DNA from: Rubinisphaera margarita
GTDB taxonomy: Bacteria > Planctomycetota > Planctomycetia > Planctomycetales > Planctomycetaceae
Assembly (NCBI RefSeq): GCF_022267515.1
Contig: NZ_JAKFGB010000021.1
Span: 1-64,000, forward strand
Reading direction: 5' to 3'
DNA length: 64,000 bases
The translations under genes and the position numbers were made by a program. Shown here piece after piece: positions 1 through 8,041 of the stretch. Under the pieces are notes generated by a model that searched no databases, was not told the DNA's origin, and worked only from the letters and a program-made list of their open reading frames with translations. How positions within the stretch are numbered: the first letter of the stretch is position 1; the number at the start of each line of letters is the position of its first letter.

Positions 1-94
1 TGGGGGAGATCGGATATTTCGGCAGCAGAGGGCGGATCAATTGCCAAAACTCCTCTGATGTCAGAAACTGGGAAAAGGCCGAGCACCGTTCCAT
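1..94 (-). CDS. IS5-family transposase, N-terminal fragment (DUF4096-like)
   Basis: The minus strand encodes an ATG at 92-94 preceded by AAGGAG with good spacing. About 31 codons follow before the window ends. The segment around LTSEEFWQLIRPLLPK is the typical opening of the IS5-type N-terminal domain (DUF4096), normally followed by a DDE catalytic domain that is not visible here. It would bind the element ends and catalyse cut-and-paste transposition. Whether the gene is intact cannot be judged. The family call rests on this one motif and on the IS5-like terminus upstream. Confidence 0.6.
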   Translation of the reverse strand, partial: MERCSAFSQFLTSEEFWQLIRPLLPKYPISP

Positions 95-193
95 GGCGGA
101 TTCTCCTTTGTGTGATGTCTGATAACACCACAATGGGAGGGTCCGCCTTTTCCTTCAACCGCAAATGCTCCGCAGAGGTTTTCGGATAGGCTC
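1..193 (-). mobile_element. Terminal part of an IS5-family insertion sequence, cut by the window edge
   Basis: Read on the minus strand, the element begins near 193 with GAGCCTATCCGAAAACC, the kind of terminus seen in IS5-group elements. A short leader follows, then the transposase start at 94. The other end lies outside the window, so the inverted-repeat partner and target duplication cannot be checked. Its border is about 64 bases from the stop codon of the esterase gene at 257. Confidence 0.6.
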
Positions 194-256
194 TTAGTCT
201 TCGGAAAGAACCGGGGGGGGTATGAACCCGGTTCCGGCTGCCGTTCTTCCGGGGCT

Positions 257-2284
257 TTAATTGATTGGATTGCCCTGGCCGTCGACTGGGGCGACGATGG
301 TTATGGTGTCGCCCAGGAGTGTTACGAGTTCCGGCAGGTCGTATTCTCGGAGGACGCCGTGGACGGCGTTTACGACCTGGTTGCGAGTGAGTTTGCCGCG
401 GATGACTTCGGTCCAGGAGGTGAGTGGGCGGATCAGTTTGACGTCGCTGATTAACTCCGGGGCGAGGACGGCTGCATGCAGGGCGGGCACGCAAAGTTCG
501 TCGGTTGCGACGAGTGAGATCGGTGCATTCGCATTGTCTTCTTCCGCCCTGAGAAACCTGGTGGTTGCCAGGATTTCTTCCGTTCGTTGAGCGACCAGCG
601 ATGTCCCGCAGAGGTAGGCGATTACCGCATTGCCGGCGTTGACGCCGAAACTGTCGCTGTACCAGCGTTGACCTTCCGGCTGGGTCGTGCCGATTCCGGA
701 AATGTCGATCGCCAGGACTGACTGTCCTCCCTCGACAAGTGCTTTCAAGTCCGGATCGCTTTCGACGGCTTTGTTGGCCCCGTCCGCATGCAGATACAAT
801 GTCGTGCCCATCGACGGTCCGTTCGGTTTTACCCAGGTCCCTGCGAGAGGCACACCCGAAGTTGTCGTCAACAGAACCTGTTCTTGCTGTCCGGATTCGG
901 AGTCCGTTTCCGCGACGTCCTCGGGCTGAGCTGCGGCGATCTCATTGAGTGGGGAGAGGCCGAGCGTCTTGCGAATGCGTTCGCGGGATTGTGCTGGAGT
1001 CTCGTTGCTCCACTTCTTTTCTCGGACGTCCGCAAGCCGCTGGGCTTCTTCCAGGTTGAGATCGAACGCTGAACGCGAACCCGGGAGCAGCATCACCTGT
1101 CCGTTCGGCGTGGACCACATCTCCTCGTCGGAGAACAAGTTGAGTTCCGGTTCGGTCACCGCAACGTCGCGGTCTGCCAGCCAGCGAAGCATCCATCGAG
1201 CGGCTGCTTCTCGCAACGGTTTCTTGAAGCCATGGGTGTCGTCGTTCTCGGCGAGATCAACTCGCTCGCCGTAGCCGAATCGCATGTAGACTCGCTTGGC
1301 GTCCCGAAACGCATCCCACGAGCCGCTGATGTCGAAGAAGTCCTGCGTTGCCGCACAGATCAACGTCGGACGCGGCGCTCGCATGATGACGTAGTCAGCG
1401 TGATTCATCCCGGCGGCCAGTTGCCCGAAGATGTTTTGTTCGGCGTCCTGAGGTCCGATTGTCGTCAGGAGCTGCTCGAAGCTTGTGATGTAGCAACTTG
1501 GTGCCGCAGCGACGATGCGGTCATCCAGCGCCATCAGGTACGACGTCTGCGTCCCGCCGCCGCTGTTGCCGAAGCAACCAATTCTCTTGCCGTCGATGTC
1601 TGATCGCGACTGCAGATAATCGATGCCGCGCATGCCGTCCCAAATCTCATACTGAGCGGTGTTCCAGCCGAGGAGTATCGCCCCGATGCCCACTTGAGTA
1701 TGACCAGTGGTGGCGCTGGCGATGACAGGAGTTCCATCGGACTTCAGCAGCTGCTTCCGTTCTCCCTGACAGATGGGATCGATAATGAACGCAGCGATGC
1801 CATTGAGTGCCAGCAGGGCACACGACGCCTGGTACCCTTCGTAGGCCTTCCCGTTTGCGGAGTGACCACACACCACCAGCACGGCTGGATACGGTGCGGT
1901 GAATTCGTTGCTGTCCGGCAGGAATAGTGTTCCCGTCACATAATGCTGTGGCCGGCTTTCATACAGAAGTTTCTCGACGCGGAAACCTGCTCGCTCAGCG
2001 CGGCCCGTGACTTGAGGGTTGAGCGGAGTGCGGTCAGGGAAGCCGCCGATCGCCTTCGTAAAATATTGCTTCAACTCCTGTTGATGAGTGCGGATGTCAT
2101 CGACATTGGTCCGATCTTCGTAAGCTTCCCGCCGTTTCGCGAGCAGTGCCTGCGATTTTGTCAGCAGTTGGTGATGTACGATCTCCCTGGGGGCAATCTC
2201 GGCCGGCTGCTGTGGTTCAGCTGCGGACGCAGCGAGTGGAAAAATCAGCAAGCAGAAAGTCACGATCAAACGGCATTGTGTCAT
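257..2284 (-). CDS. Secreted alpha/beta-hydrolase, acetyl-xylan-esterase-like
   Basis: 675 residues with a cleavable signal peptide (hydrophobic residues 6-20, ending near ASA-AE), so the product is exported. The first half is an alpha/beta-hydrolase. A nucleophile elbow GNSGGG lies near residue 240, an acid candidate in ATQDFFD near 317 and a histidine in DDTHGF near 350, in the right order for a Ser-Asp-His triad. The second half (about 430-675) looks like a further, poorly conserved hydrolase-type domain. Planctomycetes carry many such enzymes, usually predicted to deacetylate plant or algal polysaccharides. The substrate here is an inference. It is a single gene, divergent from the cytochrome gene at 2616. 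Confidence 0.8.
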   Translation of the reverse strand: MTQCRLIVTFCLLIFPLAASAAEPQQPAEIAPREIVHHQLLTKSQALLAKRREAYEDRTNVDDIRTHQQELKQYFTKAIGGFPDRTPLNPQVTGRAERAGFRVEKLLYESRPQHYVTGTLFLPDSNEFTAPYPAVLVVCGHSANGKAYEGYQASCALLALNGIAAFIIDPICQGERKQLLKSDGTPVIASATTGHTQVGIGAILLGWNTAQYEIWDGMRGIDYLQSRSDIDGKRIGCFGNSGGGTQTSYLMALDDRIVAAAPSCYITSFEQLLTTIGPQDAEQNIFGQLAAGMNHADYVIMRAPRPTLICAATQDFFDISGSWDAFRDAKRVYMRFGYGERVDLAENDDTHGFKKPLREAAARWMLRWLADRDVAVTEPELNLFSDEEMWSTPNGQVMLLPGSRSAFDLNLEEAQRLADVREKKWSNETPAQSRERIRKTLGLSPLNEIAAAQPEDVAETDSESGQQEQVLLTTTSGVPLAGTWVKPNGPSMGTTLYLHADGANKAVESDPDLKALVEGGQSVLAIDISGIGTTQPEGQRWYSDSFGVNAGNAVIAYLCGTSLVAQRTEEILATTRFLRAEEDNANAPISLVATDELCVPALHAAVLAPELISDVKLIRPLTSWTEVIRGKLTRNQVVNAVHGVLREYDLPELVTLLGDTITIVAPVDGQGNPIN

Positions 2285-2615
2285 GGGGCGTCTCTCATCG
2301 TGAGGATCGGGGAAACTCGGGGAGGGGACTCATCAATCAGCCAGCGTTGATTGGATTGTATTTATGGCGGATTTGAAGAGCAAGTACGCATCGTGGTGAG
2401 AACGTTATTCGAGCGTGTCAACCACCGTGTATGCGGAGCCCGATTGGTCCCAATCGAAAAGCGGCAACGACCTCACCTGAGTCATTCATGAAGCCGCGTC
2501 CCGTAGCGACGTGCTCACGGTTGCTGAGAGTCGTACGTTGTGCAACAGTGTACGTATCACCGAATCTTTATTCTTAGTGCATCCTTCTCCGAATAGGTCC
2601 CACGTGCGATTGAGA
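2285..2615. other. Intergenic region between divergent genes
   Basis: About 330 bases separating the esterase and the cytochrome/DUF1549 gene. It should hold both promoters, but no clear -35/-10 pair is visible. The only structure I see is a short interrupted inverted repeat, CGTAC (2532-2536) and GTACG (2550-2554), flanking TTGTGCAA. The open frame can be extended upstream to a GTG at 2511, but that extension has no signal-peptide character. Confidence 0.4.
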
Positions 2616-5600
2616 ATGCTCATAAACAGGTTCCAGCAAAGTCTGGCGTGGCTGGTGTTGATCGCCATGGTGTTTTGCGGCGTGAGTTTGTCGGCTGCCG
2701 AGCCAATTCTGCAGTGGCGTTTTGACGGGCACGCTCAACCGGGGGCCTGGGAAGGGACCTTCGGAAAGCCAGCCGAGGGGCCGCGATCTCCTCGGTATCC
2801 CGATTTCAACGAGCGAAATCAGGCAATTGCCATTTCCGGCCATAAAGGCTGGATCCTGTTGAAAGATCACGAACGGGGCGGCTTCACCAACATTCGCTTC
2901 GGAATTGGAGACACGTTTGGCTTTGAAAGCTGGGTCAAGTTTCAATCGATTGGCTCCGGACAGATCGCTTACATTCTGGGTAAAGGACGTTCGCCGAAAC
3001 ACGGGGAAGACTTTCCTGAAGAAAACCAGAACTACTCCATTCGGTTTCAGGGAACGGGGAACGGGGCTCAATTCGGGTTGCTTTTCACAAGTGAGCATCC
3101 TGAAACGAATGAGCGGGCGTGGCACCGCTGGTGGAGTGCCCAGACGATTCCTACCTCTGGGTGGCATCATGTGGCGTTGCAGTTCACGTTCGGGGACAGC
3201 GACAGCCTGCAGGCCTGGATCGACGGCCAGTCAGTTTCCGGCAGCTGGAGCGAGAATGGTCCGACCGATCTGCCTCCGGTTCAGGATGCCGATGACCTTG
3301 TAATCGGCACGGGATACACGCGTGGCGAATCGTCGTCGTTCCGCGGCTGGATCGACAATCTCGCGATCTATCGGTCCGGATTCGATCGCCAGGAGATGGC
3401 GGAACGCTATGTCTACTGCCCGCCCCCGCCGCCTGTCACTCGCGAGATGATTCCTGCAGGCAAAGTCCTGATGCAGATCAGCGAGAAAGACGTCCCGGAA
3501 GCCCCTGGCTGGCCAGCGGAACCGCAAGTCACCGAGACATACGAGGAAGACGTGTTCGGTTTCTTCGAGGTGCCTCATAAGTACGTCTCTACCGGAGTGC
3601 GTGGCGATCGCGCGAATCCGTCCCACGTGCGAGCCTCCGCAATGGTGCCCTTGCCGAAGGGAACGCATCGGCTTCTGCTCCGGGGACGTGGGCTGTCCCG
3701 ATTATTCATCGACGGGAAACAGGTGCTTCAAACCGCACCGCGAACAACGGAATCGAGCGGGCACACTCCTTTGTCGGCCCAGGACGACTATCTCAATCTG
3801 GGGCCGGACTTTCGCTTTGCCCCGCCTGGCAATCAGGAGGTCTGGGGAGAGTTCACGACTGATGGCGGCGACCACTTCGTCATTCTGGAGACGATGCTGG
3901 GCAACGTAAAAGGCAGAAACAAGCAGCGTCCCGAACTGGGCGAGACCGTCGCGGCGATTTCACTGGAAGGAGCGGAATTCTGGTCGCTGCTTTCTCCGAG
4001 TGAGCGGACTGTTCCGTACACCGATGCCGGTTGGAAAGCCTATGAGCAGGAGCGTCGGGACTGGCTGGCCGAAGTGAATGCGAAAGCTAGAGAGAACTGT
4101 CGTGTCGCCCATGCCGACTATTGGAACCGGCGACGCACCGCCGCCGCGGAGTGGTTGTCTCAAATTGAGGGTGTTAACGTGCCGCCCTTGCCGGACGGCT
4201 TTCCGGCTCTGAATGCCATTGATCATTTTCTCGGAGCAAGGATCGCGGACGCGAGAAGAGTTTCCCTGCAAAGTGAGCAGAGCGGTGTGGAGTATTTTGA
4301 GCAGATCCGCCCGCTCCTCGAGTCTCGCTGCTACTCCTGTCATCAGGGAGGAAAAGCCCAGGGAGGGCTCCAGATCGACGATCATGCCTCGATGCTGAGG
4401 GGAGGAGATTCATACGGCCCGGCGATCGTTCCAGGGCACGTCGAAGAAAGTTCTCTCATCGCCCGTATCATGGCTGAGGACGAGAGCGAAATCATGCCTC
4501 CCAAGGGGGACCCGCTGTCAGCTGAAGAGATCGCCATATTGAAACAGTGGATCGCCGGCGGAGCGGTGTGGCCACAGTTCGACGTCAGCAGTATCGAGCC
4601 AACTCCGTTGACCGACGATCTCAGCTTTCTGCGTCGTGTCACGCTCGACACTGTGGGCGTCACGCCGACCGAAGCAGAGATCAACGAGTTTCTGAACGAC
4701 GATCCAGACAGGCGGCGGACCAACGTGATCGATCGACTGCTGGCCGATCGACGGTGGGCCGATCACTGGATGAGCTACTGGCTCGATGTTCTCGCCGAGA
4801 ATCCGAACATTATCAATCCGACCTTGAACAATACCGGTCCGTTTCGATGGTGGCTCTACGAGTCGCTGCTCGACAACAAACCGCTCGATCTGTTTGTGAC
4901 CGAACTGATCCGCATGGAAGGCAGCGAGCGGTTCGGAGGCCCTGCCGGTTTCGGTACCGCTGCTCAGAACGATCTGCCGATGGCTGCGAAGGGAGTCATC
5001 ATCAGCAGCGCGTTCCTGGGTGTCGAGATGAAGTGCGCCCGCTGTCACGATGCACCGTCTCACGTGTCGAAACAGCAGGATCTCATGGAACTGGCTGCCA
5101 TGTTGAAGCAGGGCTCGGTGAAGCTTCCCGCTTCAAGCAGCGTTCCGGCCGATCGTCTGCATCAGACGGGGCGCAAGGCGTTGATCGAAGTCACCCTTCA
5201 ACCGGGAGCCGTGGTTGACCCTGTCTGGCCGTTTGCCCGTTACTGTGAGGAATCAGTGGCCGATTCGCTGGCGGAACATCCCGAGGACTCTCGGGACCGA
5301 CTCGCCGCTCTCATTACAGCGCCGCAGAATGAGCAGTTTGCTCAGGTCATGGTCAATCGGATCTGGCATCGCCTGATGGGCCGTGGTCTCGTGGAAAACG
5401 TTTCCGACTGGGAACGCGGTCAGGTCTCTCACCCGCTACTGTTGAAGTGGCTCGGGCATCGGTTCGTGGAATCGGGCTACGATGTGAAAGCCATCAGCAA
5501 ACTCATTCTCAATTCCCACGCGTATCAGCGAGCGGCCGATTCAACCCTGACTGAAACCAGTCCGTTGTACATTGCGCCCGCACCGCGACGCCTGTCGGCC

Positions 5601-6314
5601 GAACAGATCGTCGATTCCGCGTTCCATGCAACTGGCACTCCATTTGAACTGGAAGAGGTCAGTCTCGACATCGACAGTGTTCGGGAGATTCAGAACGCCC
5701 TTACGCTGGGCAAACCTCGACGGGCGTGGATGCTGGCCTCAACGTCCAACGAACGGGACCGGCCCAGCCTGTCGCTTCCTCGCATTACGGCTGTGGCGAG
5801 CGTAATGAAAGCATTTGGCTGGCGTGGCGCCCGGCAGGATCCCCGAAGTGTGCGTGAAACAGATCCGAATGTGTTGCAGCCGGCCATCCTCGCCAACGGT
5901 GTCGTGAGCACCTGGCTGACCCGATTGAGCGATCATCACGGCATGACGAAACTTGCTCTGGAAGACCAATCGGTCGAAGAACTGGTCGACCGTGTCTTTC
6001 TTCGCTTATTGACTCGACCGCCGACCGATGGAGAGAAAGGGCAGTACGTTCGTCTGCTTTCCACGGGATACGAGACGCGCGTCATTCCTGTCTCAGAGCG
6101 CGTTGTACCACCGAAAGTCGAACGGAAGCGGACGAAGTATGTCAGCTGGTCGAACCATGTTGATGGCCCCGCCAATGCGCTCGCTCTCGAAAAAGAAGCG
6201 GAGGCTCGTCAGGGCGATCCGCCTACGAACGCGTTGACTGACGACTGGAGACTGCGGATGGAAGACTTCGTCTGGGCGGTATTGAATGCCCCGGAGTTGA
6301 TCTACACGCCTTAG
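2616..6314 (+). CDS. LamG / Planctomycete cytochrome C (PSCyt1) / DUF1549 / DUF1553 protein
   Basis: 1,232 residues from the ATG at 2616. That start is preferred over the in-frame GTG at 2511 because it opens directly into a signal peptide (ending near SLSAAE). Residues about 30-270 look like a concanavalin-like LamG domain. A c-type heme site CYSCH lies at 572-576 in the PSCyt1 domain, with typical MPPKGDPLS residues downstream. DUF1549 follows with a second CARCH site at 807-811, and DUF1553 fills the C-terminus to about 1,210. The whole set is characteristic of planctomycetes. The proteins are predicted to be exported and are usually paired with a DUF1501 protein, as here. A role in periplasmic oxidation or carbohydrate handling is proposed for the family but not established. 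Confidence 0.9.
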   Translation: MLINRFQQSLAWLVLIAMVFCGVSLSAAEPILQWRFDGHAQPGAWEGTFGKPAEGPRSPRYPDFNERNQAIAISGHKGWILLKDHERGGFTNIRFGIGDTFGFESWVKFQSIGSGQIAYILGKGRSPKHGEDFPEENQNYSIRFQGTGNGAQFGLLFTSEHPETNERAWHRWWSAQTIPTSGWHHVALQFTFGDSDSLQAWIDGQSVSGSWSENGPTDLPPVQDADDLVIGTGYTRGESSSFRGWIDNLAIYRSGFDRQEMAERYVYCPPPPPVTREMIPAGKVLMQISEKDVPEAPGWPAEPQVTETYEEDVFGFFEVPHKYVSTGVRGDRANPSHVRASAMVPLPKGTHRLLLRGRGLSRLFIDGKQVLQTAPRTTESSGHTPLSAQDDYLNLGPDFRFAPPGNQEVWGEFTTDGGDHFVILETMLGNVKGRNKQRPELGETVAAISLEGAEFWSLLSPSERTVPYTDAGWKAYEQERRDWLAEVNAKARENCRVAHADYWNRRRTAAAEWLSQIEGVNVPPLPDGFPALNAIDHFLGARIADARRVSLQSEQSGVEYFEQIRPLLESRCYSCHQGGKAQGGLQIDDHASMLRGGDSYGPAIVPGHVEESSLIARIMAEDESEIMPPKGDPLSAEEIAILKQWIAGGAVWPQFDVSSIEPTPLTDDLSFLRRVTLDTVGVTPTEAEINEFLNDDPDRRRTNVIDRLLADRRWADHWMSYWLDVLAENPNIINPTLNNTGPFRWWLYESLLDNKPLDLFVTELIRMEGSERFGGPAGFGTAAQNDLPMAAKGVIISSAFLGVEMKCARCHDAPSHVSKQQDLMELAAMLKQGSVKLPASSSVPADRLHQTGRKALIEVTLQPGAVVDPVWPFARYCEESVADSLAEHPEDSRDRLAALITAPQNEQFAQVMVNRIWHRLMGRGLVENVSDWERGQVSHPLLLKWLGHRFVESGYDVKAISKLILNSHAYQRAADSTLTETSPLYIAPAPRRLSAEQIVDSAFHATGTPFELEEVSLDIDSVREIQNALTLGKPRRAWMLASTSNERDRPSLSLPRITAVASVMKAFGWRGARQDPRSVRETDPNVLQPAILANGVVSTWLTRLSDHHGMTKLALEDQSVEELVDRVFLRLLTRPPTDGEKGQYVRLLSTGYETRVIPVSERVVPPKVERKRTKYVSWSNHVDGPANALALEKEAEARQGDPPTNALTDDWRLRMEDFVWAVLNAPELIYTP

Positions 6315-6379
6315 CACTGTTGCCGTTTAGTTGTTCAACCAATCGGATCTGGTTCGCTGTTGAGTCCTCTGGAGTTGAT

Positions 6380-7660
6380 ATGGATCGAAGAAGCTTTCTG
6401 ATGAAGTCGAGTGCACTGGCCGGAGCCACGATGGCCGGCCGCACGGCGTTGGGCTCGCCAAGTGCTGTCGAGATGCCGCAGGGGAAGGCCCAGCATGTTA
6501 TCTTTCTCTGGCTAGGTGGCGGCATGTCTCAGATCGACACGTTCGATCCGAAGCGCCGTGGCAACTCGAAAGCCTCTCCGAAAGTTGCTGGTTCGGAGTA
6601 CGGCATGATCGATACGATCGTGCCCGGCGTCCAGTTCTGCGAGCATCTTCCTTGCACCGCACAGCAGGCCGATCGCCTCACTGCGATTCGGACCATCAAT
6701 CACCACCTCATCGATGAGCACGCCTTTGGCACCAACTTCGTCCATACGGGACGCCTCATCAGCGGCAGCGTTACCTATCCCTCCATCGGTTCGATCATCG
6801 GACATCTGCGGGGAGCAGCCAATCCGGATGTTCCTGCCTACATGCTGATCGGTTACCCGAATGTCAGCCGCGGTCCCGGCTTCCTGGGTGCGAAGGGGGG
6901 ATTCGTCTATCTCGTTGACACCGAAAGCGGTCCGGCCGGATTCTCTCGACCAGGGGATGTGACAGCCGCCCGAGCGGAACGTCGCCGACAATTGCTGAGG
7001 CCGTTGACCGAGAGCGTGCCAGAGGGATCGGTCATCGAGCAGTATCAGGCCGCCCAAGCCGAAGCGATGCGGCTTGCCGGTCCCGAGTTCATGCGTCACT
7101 TCCAGTTGAATGACGAGCCGGCTGAGTTACGCAACGCCTATGGGGGCGAGTTCGGACAGCGATGTCTACTGGCTCGACGTCTGGTGCAGGCCGGAGTCCG
7201 ATTCATCGAAGTCTCGCACAACCTGAACTTCATCAACGGCACCGGCTGGGATACCCATAACGAAGGGCAGCAGAACCAGCATCTGCTCATCCAGGAACTT
7301 GACGTTGCACTGTCTACTCTGATGACAGATCTCGAACAGCAGGGAATTCTTGATAAGACTTTGATCGCACTCGGCACCGAGTTCGGACGCCCGGCTGCGT
7401 ACGATGGACGGGGAGGAAGAGGGCATCAGGGAACCTGTTTCAGCCTGGTGCTGGCAGGGGGCGGTCTCAAGCATCGCGGAGCTCTCGGAGTGACCGACGA
7501 ATTGAGCAAAACGATTGTCGAACGACCTGTCTCCATTCCCGATTTTCATGCGACGATCCACGCGGCGATCGGTATCAATCCGACTCATGAACTGTACGAT
7601 GGTTCCCGCCCAGTCCCCATTACCGATGGCGGCCAGCCCGTCGCCGAGCTGTTTGGCTGA
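6380..7660 (+). CDS. DUF1501 protein with Tat-type leader
   Basis: 426 residues. I start it at the ATG at 6380 because the protein then opens MDRRSFLMKSSALAG, a twin-arginine-type leader. The earlier in-frame start at 6320 would bury that leader. The body is DUF1501, an alkaline-phosphatase/sulfatase-superfamily fold. Visible features are an LWLGGGMSQIDTFDPK opening and late GTEFGRP and HQGTCFS blocks. It lies 65 bases downstream of the DUF1549/DUF1553 gene on the same strand, and this pairing recurs across planctomycetes, so the two probably form an operon. Catalytic activity is unproven for the family. Confidence 0.88.
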   Translation: MDRRSFLMKSSALAGATMAGRTALGSPSAVEMPQGKAQHVIFLWLGGGMSQIDTFDPKRRGNSKASPKVAGSEYGMIDTIVPGVQFCEHLPCTAQQADRLTAIRTINHHLIDEHAFGTNFVHTGRLISGSVTYPSIGSIIGHLRGAANPDVPAYMLIGYPNVSRGPGFLGAKGGFVYLVDTESGPAGFSRPGDVTAARAERRRQLLRPLTESVPEGSVIEQYQAAQAEAMRLAGPEFMRHFQLNDEPAELRNAYGGEFGQRCLLARRLVQAGVRFIEVSHNLNFINGTGWDTHNEGQQNQHLLIQELDVALSTLMTDLEQQGILDKTLIALGTEFGRPAAYDGRGGRGHQGTCFSLVLAGGGLKHRGALGVTDELSKTIVERPVSIPDFHATIHAAIGINPTHELYDGSRPVPITDGGQPVAELFG

Positions 7661-7810
7661 TTATGTTGCTCTGGTAGCGGCATGGGGCCCACTATCGCAC
7701 GTCCGCAATTGTGGACCGGCTCTCGCAGAGGAGCTTCTGGCTCTACCGCAGAAAGGCATCCGAAGAATGAAATTTGTCGGCCGGCTGACAGCGATCGCCT
7801 ATGCAGTAGA

Positions 7811-8041
7811 TGTGTTTGACGCAAACCAATCTCGCGAATTGGGGTCCGCGTGAAAGACGAAGTCGCGGACTGAGTTCGGTGAAATGGGTGCGCAGAGGGA
7901 GGTCTGAAGCGATATCGCAAGCGGACCGTCACACGCATCGACGTGATCGTCGAACTACGCCGTCTTCTTCTCCCGTTTCTGAGTCTGCTCCGCGCCCCAT
8001 TTGGTCTGCCGGCAGACCCAGGCCGAGTTCGGTCGGTATGT
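7811..8041 (-). mobile_element. Internally deleted remnant of an rve-type insertion sequence
   Basis: The left part (7811-about 7955) matches the terminal region of the degraded IS at 16524, starting TGTGTTTGACGCAAA in both. From about 7966 to 8041 the sequence instead matches the interior of the same IS (about 17045-17120, transposase segment AWVCRQTKWFAEQTQER, minus strand). The intervening ~350 bases are missing. The right edge runs straight into the truncated toxin gene and supplies its first dozen apparent codons. No functional transposase is left. Confidence 0.65.

Noticed and set aside
8001..8041. TTG at 8001 as the true start of toxin cassette 1
   Set aside because: The first codons are antisense transposase sequence (matching about 17080-17120), so they are a fusion artefact rather than the native N-terminus.
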